A stretch of DNA of 64,000 nt, from the NCBI GenBank assembly GCA_000697665.1, contig KL197709.1:907877-971876 (forward strand). Reading direction: 5' to 3'. Positions 58,888 through 64,000 of this stretch are shown here, piece by piece; position 1 is the first letter of the stretch, and each line of letters starts with the position of its first letter. The notes beneath the pieces were generated by a model, which was given only the letters and a program-made list of their open reading frames with translations, was not told where the DNA came from and ran no database searches. The position numbers and the translations under genes are program-made. The stretch comes from Jaapia argillacea MUCL 33604. Its lineage: Eukaryota; Basidiomycota; Agaricomycetes; Jaapiales; Jaapiaceae.

Positions 58888-59303
58888 GGTGGCAAATGCG
58901 GATATTGACGAATTGTTGGGATTCAGAGGAGAGGGTCGGGTGAAGGTGGCGAGTGTTTGGTTGTATTTGATTTTGACATGTCGAAGTGGTCATTTTAGCA
59001 TTTCGTCATCTCAACCACTGGTCACAACGTTTTAATACTTTTATGCTTCTCGGTATCGCAATTTCAAGCGAATGGGATGGAGGAATGGAAAGGCGTCAAT
59101 GTCATAAGTAGATCCAAACTAAATCGTGACACCATTCATATATACAATAACACCTACACTCCCTATCCACAGAAGACGAGTGCTCGTCCATCTCCCAAGT
59201 CAAGGCCACTCCCAAGGCCTGTTATCCAGTCCAAAGGGCCTTAGAGGGCAAATAGTCTGGAGGGATAAAGGTGTGCCCATTTCCCTTGTGTTGGTAACTT
59301 CGT
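58888..59303. other. NDUFA1 promoter and VTC1 3' flank
   Basis: No gene seen between two leftward-reading genes. Confidence 0.5.
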
Positions 59304-59915
59304 CTAGTTATATGTGAAACGCAATACAAAGTTGACGATGACCGCCGCTGCACGGGAGGTCAGCGGAACAGCGTGTGGAGGGAAGTGTACGAGGGAATGG
59401 GCTGACCAAGAAGTGCAACACAGAGAATCGTCTGAGGAGGTGGTTGGTCAGACTTGAGCTTCGATTTCAGGAGGGTAAAGAGAACATACGGGACCCAATC
59501 TGTCATCATACGGTCCCCGACCTCCTCTTCGAATAGAAGCGGCACGCCAGTGATACGTGTACAGTGCATAGCACATTACAGCCATAGCTGCGTGTGACAT
59601 TTTTTAATTAGTTAAAATCGTGACCACGGCATTGTCATCCGCTCACCCACGACAGAAAACATCGCAGCGCTAATCTTTCCAACCTAAATGATCAACGCCC
59701 ATCTCATCATTCAGTAAACAAAAAAGGACATAGATTATCACACACACCTTGTCACCAAAGTTCAATAATCCCACCGCAAGTCCTCCCAGAACAACCGTGA
59801 AATGAAGCCATGAGAGAAAAGTTCGCTCGTTAGCAAAGGAGACTTTTGGTTCGACCCTGACTGGGAGAGCGATACGCTTTTGTGCAGTGCGTTGAAGGAG
59901 AGGCTGGGTCGACAT
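59304..59915 (-). CDS. VTC1: Vacuolar transporter chaperone Vtc1
   Basis: ATG at 59915 gives [20 protein letters not shown], then [20 protein letters not shown] and [16 protein letters not shown] (the DUF202 signature [11 protein letters not shown]). After introns come [30 protein letters not shown], the [10 protein letters not shown] loop, TILCVALL and [10 protein letters not shown] ending at TAG 59304-59306. Three transmembrane helices and the YxWRxxxIRR..GPYDDRxGP motif are diagnostic of Vtc1. It is the small core subunit of the VTC complex that makes polyphosphate and moves it into the vacuole. About six short exons are inferred. Confidence 0.95.
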
Positions 59916-60106
59916 GAGCGTAGAAAGTGGAGAACGAAGCGAGGGAACAAGAATTGGGATGGAAGAATTCGAAATGCGTCAATCGAACGTGGGTGGTCAC
60001 GAATGTCACATTACGTCAGGCGTGACGGAGATTGCAGACAATTACCGAGCACAGCCACCGATCGTCCTTGTCTTGCGCTCTGCGGCACGGGTCGCGTGAA
60101 GACACA

Positions 60107-62045
60107 ATGCTGGTCGACCGCGCTGTTTGCAATTCTGTCGCTGAACTGTCTCAATCCAAGGACTCTGCCGGCCCCGAAGGAATGCGCGCTCGCTATTGGA
60201 ATCATAACCCAAATTTATGCGACTTGGCTACTGAGCTGATAAGCGCCATTCTGTTATCGCTCGACCTCCAGAGCTTGCTCAGATGCAGACAAGTCCGTAC
60301 TTTCGCTCGTTCGAACTTTGCTTATTTGGTTTGAAACGTTCCTTTCCTTTCACGTTTAGACATGCCGGTTGCTCAGAGAGGTGGTTGACCTATCTGTAGA
60401 GCTTCAATACAAGATCGAACTCGACGTCACCAAGATGTCCGACAACCCTTCCAGTAACCTCAGTGTCGGAGAGCGCCTCTCTCGGCTCAAGGCTCACCAA
60501 GAGGCCTGGAAGAATCTTGAATGGCGACAGGAGGTGCCTCTTCCACCCCTCGACCCAGATATTTGGGAGCTGCAAGGCGGCGTCCTCGCACAGGGGAAGT
60601 GTGAGCAAGGCTTGACAGTCACACAACTAGGGGGGGATAGTAGGGGAATTCCCACGAGAGAGTGGGACGTCAAGAATCTGGGCTTCGCTATCAGCGACCT
60701 CGCTATGGATCCAGCTCAAGATCTTCTCGTTCTGATCGAGGTGCATGATGTCCAGTGAGGCCTACATCTCGTCCTCCTTCTCCATAACGCAGTTAACACA
60801 CGAATTGAAGAGGTCCGCCTGTTCCGGAATACGTCTGCCGAACCCATCTTCGCAAACTATCCAGTGGGCAACCACACAACTTGGCCTCTTGGTGCCCTGA
60901 CGGCTTTCTTACTCACCAACCTGAAGATTTCTCGCCCACATGGCGCTACAAGATTCAAATTGCTGGGCAAATGCTCGGTCTCGCATTTGGAGGTCACGAG
61001 CTCGTCGTGTGGAACTGGATGACTGGAACTATTATGAGAGTATGTTGTTTCCGCACGTCTATCCATCCCCTTTGTTGACGGTCTACTCAACTAGAGGTTA
61101 ACTTCTAATCTATGGTGGAATGATTGCGATTCTTTCGCCTTCATCTCCGACAAGTATCTCGCGTTGGCTCATCCAGATAGCCTCGGACCCTGCCTCAAAG
61201 TTTTTTCAATGGACATCCCTTCCGATACATGGACAACCCTAGAAGCGGCAACACCCACTTGTACATTCCACTACCCACACCTAAAGAATGCCGCTCGTAC
61301 CCCCCGAATTCGAATCGATTCCTCCACCTCTCGCCTCCCGCCACCCAACTCCAATGTCCCTTTCTACGCCAATCCGGAATCCGATATCATGTTGTTAACG
61401 CTGGACGACCACGTCGACCCACTCTTTCACGTTATACCTACGGCGTGTTTGTTGAAGCACGCGAAAAATGCTGCGTCGACCCTTTTTGGAGAGGGGTTGG
61501 ACGTACTATGGGAGGAGTGGGGCAGTGAAACTAGGTTCTTGGCCAAGGAGGGCCGAGATAGGTTCATGCTCTGCGTCTCTGGAACCAAATTCGCACTTTC
61601 CAAGGCGTTCACAACCGAAGATGATGAGAATACCCTTTCAAGTCCCGTCATCATGTTATACGACTTCAACCCCATACCCCTCCGGAGGGAACTGGCATCA
61701 TCTGTCCCCGCCTCAAATAGTTATGGATCGAGGTCTGAAGAAGAGGTGAAGGAGGAAAGGAATGTACGACTTGTGATGAGGAGCACGTTGGATATTGGAG
61801 GAAAACTTTGGAAGAAACCGCCTGTGACTTGTTTGCCTTACCGACAGACCACTGCAGTTTTGCCAAAGGAGTTGGCGAAAGGGGGTGGGTTTAGGCATGT
61901 TATGATGAGCGAGGATGCTTTGATATTGGTGAGTCTGATTTCCCCTGCTTTGTTTGTGGGACTATGCTAATCCCGGCCACTGATGGATATATAGGTCGCC
62001 CATGTCGGAAGGAGTGATGTGGCATATGGAGTTTTGACCTTCTAG
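60107..62045 (+). CDS. F-box protein with propeller-like domain
   Basis: ATG at 60107 (MLVDRAVCNSVAELSQSKDS). The F-box reads LCDLATELISAILLSLDLQS, then LLRCRQVCRLLREVVDLSVE after the first intron. A linker (NLSVGERLSRLKAHQEAWKN, LEWRQEV) and beta-rich repeats follow: FAISDLAMDPAQDLLVLIEV, THLRKLSSGQPHNLASWCPD, WRYKIQIAGQMLGLAFGGHE, LVVWNWMTGTIMR and LALAHPDSLGPCLKVFSMDI, ending DVAYGVLTF at TAG 62043-62045. One intron (about 60757-60809) starts at gtgagg after HDVQ and restores the frame. This is a large fungal family of F-box proteins, presumed substrate receptors of SCF ubiquitin ligases; targets are unknown. It is divergent from VTC1 with 191 bp between starts. Confidence 0.85.
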
Positions 62046-62534
62046 GTCAAGAACGCTTCAGTGGCCAAGGCACGATATGAACAAATTAATCTCGGAACTC
62101 TCAATGTAACTGTTTTGTCAGTCAAGGGACTGCTGTATTTTTACCTCTCATGTACCGCTTGTCTCTCCTCTCGCTGTCGATGTAAAACAATACCCAGATA
62201 CCAATCTCATTACTGGTGTTTCTGCAAAGCTGAATACAATAATACTTGCAATGATGGTGACTAGTAAGGAATATCGTAGATACTGTGATTAGTTCGAGGT
62301 GCAGACCCTCTGACGATAAGGGCCAGGGACTTTTGTGAGAGATATCTGGTAATGCATGAGGACCCCTCTTCCCAATCCCCTCGTAACTTCGTCTCACTTC
62401 GCCCCTAGAATGGCCTCCATACTTTCCAGCGATGCGTGTCGAATGTAATGAAAGAAGGGTGGACCCCGAAAGCAACTGTGGTCGAAGCCAGTGTTTGATA
62501 TCCTGTTTTTCCGATGACGGGCGGCTCAAATTCT
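62046..62534. other. Shared 3' flank, convergent genes
   Basis: No gene seen between the F-box gene and the small minus-strand gene. Confidence 0.5.
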
Positions 62535-62949
62535 CTACATCGCAGTCAACCTGGCCATGCCGGGACTCATATTCCTAAAAATAAACGGTCAGAGACTGAT
62601 CTGAGAGATGAAAAGTGAGACCAAAAACTTACCTGCCGTTCATGAACATCGGAGGCCGAGGAGACTTCTTCGCCTTCTCCTTCTTTGCCGGAGCAACTTC
62701 AGGAGCAGTAGTCGCAGAATTGCTCGAAGAAGCACTGTCTGCCTGCTTCGACTTTTTCGAGAAGAAGCTGGTGAACTTCTTCTTCATCGGTGCAGCGTCC
62801 GGGTTGGGAGTAGGTGCGTGTCCTGATGAACCGTATGTGGATTGTAGTTCACCAAATGCAGCAGCGTAATCTTTTGGGGGACGAGTGGCGGTTAAGGTCG
62901 CGCTAGACTCAAAGGATGTGGTGGAGGCGGTGTATGAAGAGCTGGACAT
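62535..62949 (-). CDS. Small basidiomycete protein with AAFG..L.S.YG motif
   Basis: ATG at 62949 gives MSSSSYTASTTSFESSATLT, then RPPKDYAAAFGELQSTYGSS, a Pro/Ala linker, a Lys-rich stretch (MKKKFTSFFSKKSKQAD), a Ser/Ala spacer, and KKEKAKKSPRPPMFMNGR. A 60-nt intron (gtaagt to tttttag) leads to a second exon RNMSPGMARLTAM and TAG at 62535-62537. About 120 residues. The KDYxAAFGxLxSxYG core is, from memory, a recurrent motif in small, highly expressed basidiomycete proteins of unknown function. The M-S-P-G-M-A-R-L-T-A end looks like a conserved cap. Basic, probably disordered, cytosolic or nuclear. Confidence 0.75.
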
Positions 62950-63061
62950 TGTGGGAGGTGTACTGGGAGTCGTTTTAAATGTGAAGGATGCTGCTGTGAT
63001 AGTAGTTCTAGTGGTGATGTTGGATGTGAGTTGATGCTATCTTCGAGTAACAAGCGGTGAA

Positions 63062-63069
63062 CCTTTATA
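63062..63069 (-). promoter_or_regulatory. TATA box of small minus-strand gene
   Basis: TATAAAGG on the minus strand, 113 bp upstream of the ATG at 62949, with a pyrimidine-rich leader between. Good position for a fungal core promoter. Confidence 0.5.
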
Positions 63070-63097
63070 CACTCTTTCTCCGGCATTTTGTGAGTAT

Positions 63098-63120
63098 ACC
63101 TGCGCTGCGGCTGCGCAGGT
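63098..63120. repeat. 8-bp inverted repeat with 7-nt loop
   Basis: ACCTGCGC and GCGCAGGT flank TGCGGCT. It lies about 30 bp upstream of the TATA box of the small minus-strand gene and could be a dyad binding site or a chance GC-rich hairpin. Confidence 0.5.
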
Positions 63121-64000
63121 CGCACTGTTGGAACTTCCGATGAGTCGAATAACGGGATGGAGACATCGAGTGACTCGGGAACAAGCTCAGCTGAGCTAAT
63201 AGTCGCGCTGATCGACTATCGCCAGTGCAAGAAGAGATGACTCGAGACGCTTCGGGCGTACGTCGGACGCGCAGCTGGAGTCAGATAACGCTTCTCAGGC
63301 GCTGATTGGCAGAATCTGCCGCCAAGCACGGATTCAACGGCCAAAATCTCATCATATGTGAAGCTCGCGTGAAGGATAACCTCGCACACGCAGCACGCAG
63401 CTGTGCAATGACAGGGTCAATCTTCTCGCACGATGTTGGGACAACCCTCTTTTCGGAGGAGTGGTGGGATTCGCCCAGTTCGGCAATGACCGGCAGATGC
63501 ACATGTTGCTCTATAGCAGCAGCACAGACCAGTGACCGGGGAGCGAAGTTACTAAACACTCAGATGAATCGTCCAGAAGTACTTGTCCGAGCCTCAGGGA
63601 TAGAAGCCAAACCAAGGCGAGCGATTCGTTCCACGACTGTGCTGGTAGGAGGGATAGGCCCCTGAGCAAGCGGAGTACAGAACAGCACAGAACCAATCGT
63701 ACGGGCCTGTGGTCGGCTTCTTTGAAGGGCCCAAAACTAAGGAGACTGAATCTTCGTACCCAGCACTGCAACCATTGTGGCGGATTGCCTCAACATTTAA
63801 TACTGAGTGTCCAAACTTGAAGGACTTCCCTGGTTTGAATTGGGGAGTTCGTCCGTAGCAAGTATATGAAAAAAGATGAAGATACTTGGCAAAGGAAGAG
63901 AACAGGGGTGGTCCCCTAGTGCAATCGAGACTCTTGTCAACACGAAAAGAGGACAAGACAATTATCGGCAATGTGCGAACTTCCTGAACGTCGAGTCGTG

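Larger units (their letters stand above)
62950..64000. other. Promoter region and 1 kb without a supported gene
   Basis: The left end holds the promoter of the small minus-strand gene (TATA at 63062-63069, hairpin just upstream). The rest has frames of up to 125 codons on both strands (63306-63665 plus, 63594-63971 minus) with no recognised features; a gene could continue past the window edge. Confidence 0.4.

Noticed and set aside
58465-58908. 147-codon plus-strand open frame
   Set aside because: It overlies the minus-strand NDUFA1 exons, whose product matches a known family with correct splice phases. The plus frame has no recognisable feature.
1-64000. Transposon, viral or CRISPR-like structure
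   Set aside because: No terminal repeats, reverse transcriptase, transposase, integrase or regularly spaced repeats were recognised on either strand.

Overview
The window looks like chromosomal DNA from a basidiomycete fungus, most likely Agaricomycotina. Almost every gene is broken by many short introns (about 45-80 nt, GT-AG). Genes lie close together on both strands. The gene set is fungal nuclear: DASH subunit SPC19, MGM101, KEX1, VTC1, KHA1 and F-box/propeller proteins. I see no rRNA, tRNA, CRISPR array, viral element or intact transposon. Exon limits were read by eye from splice motifs and protein family conservation, so exact ends carry some doubt.

Layout, 0-24 kb: a DsbA-like thioredoxin-fold protein and CSN12 (divergent); an unexplained 1.5 kb; a probably myristoylated VWA protein; a GCP5-like gamma-tubulin complex protein; KEX1 divergent from an ER membrane thioredoxin-fold protein; MGM101 divergent from SPC19; a gephyrin-type MogA-MoeA fusion divergent from a NOL11/Utp8-like ribosome biogenesis gene. 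The last gene runs into a poly-G tract and a 502-base assembly gap (23834-24335).

Layout, 24-49 kb: a membrane-anchored aspartyl protease with an odd 5' end; an unrecognised coiled gene divergent from SLC1 (lysophosphatidate acyltransferase); a glycerophosphodiester phosphodiesterase; two fungal proteins of low sequence complexity, one tail-anchored; the KHA1 cation/proton antiporter; BUD31, with a GC-AG intron, divergent from a REEP/HVA22-type protein with a very long tail; and a tandem pair of orphan genes with matching exon layout.

Layout, 49-64 kb: SWC4 (NuA4/SWR1); a weak small gene; then a mitochondrial neighbourhood with NDUFAF3, a short unknown protein, NDUFA8, the lipoate ligase AIM22 and a small four-exon NDUFA1; then VTC1 divergent from an F-box protein, and a small low-complexity protein. 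Three complex I genes plus lipoylation within about 5 kb is the clearest functional grouping. The rest is ordinary housekeeping content. I did not find a convincing new multi-gene system; the best leads are the complex I cluster, the orphan pair, the protease 5' end and the change in strand composition near the gap.
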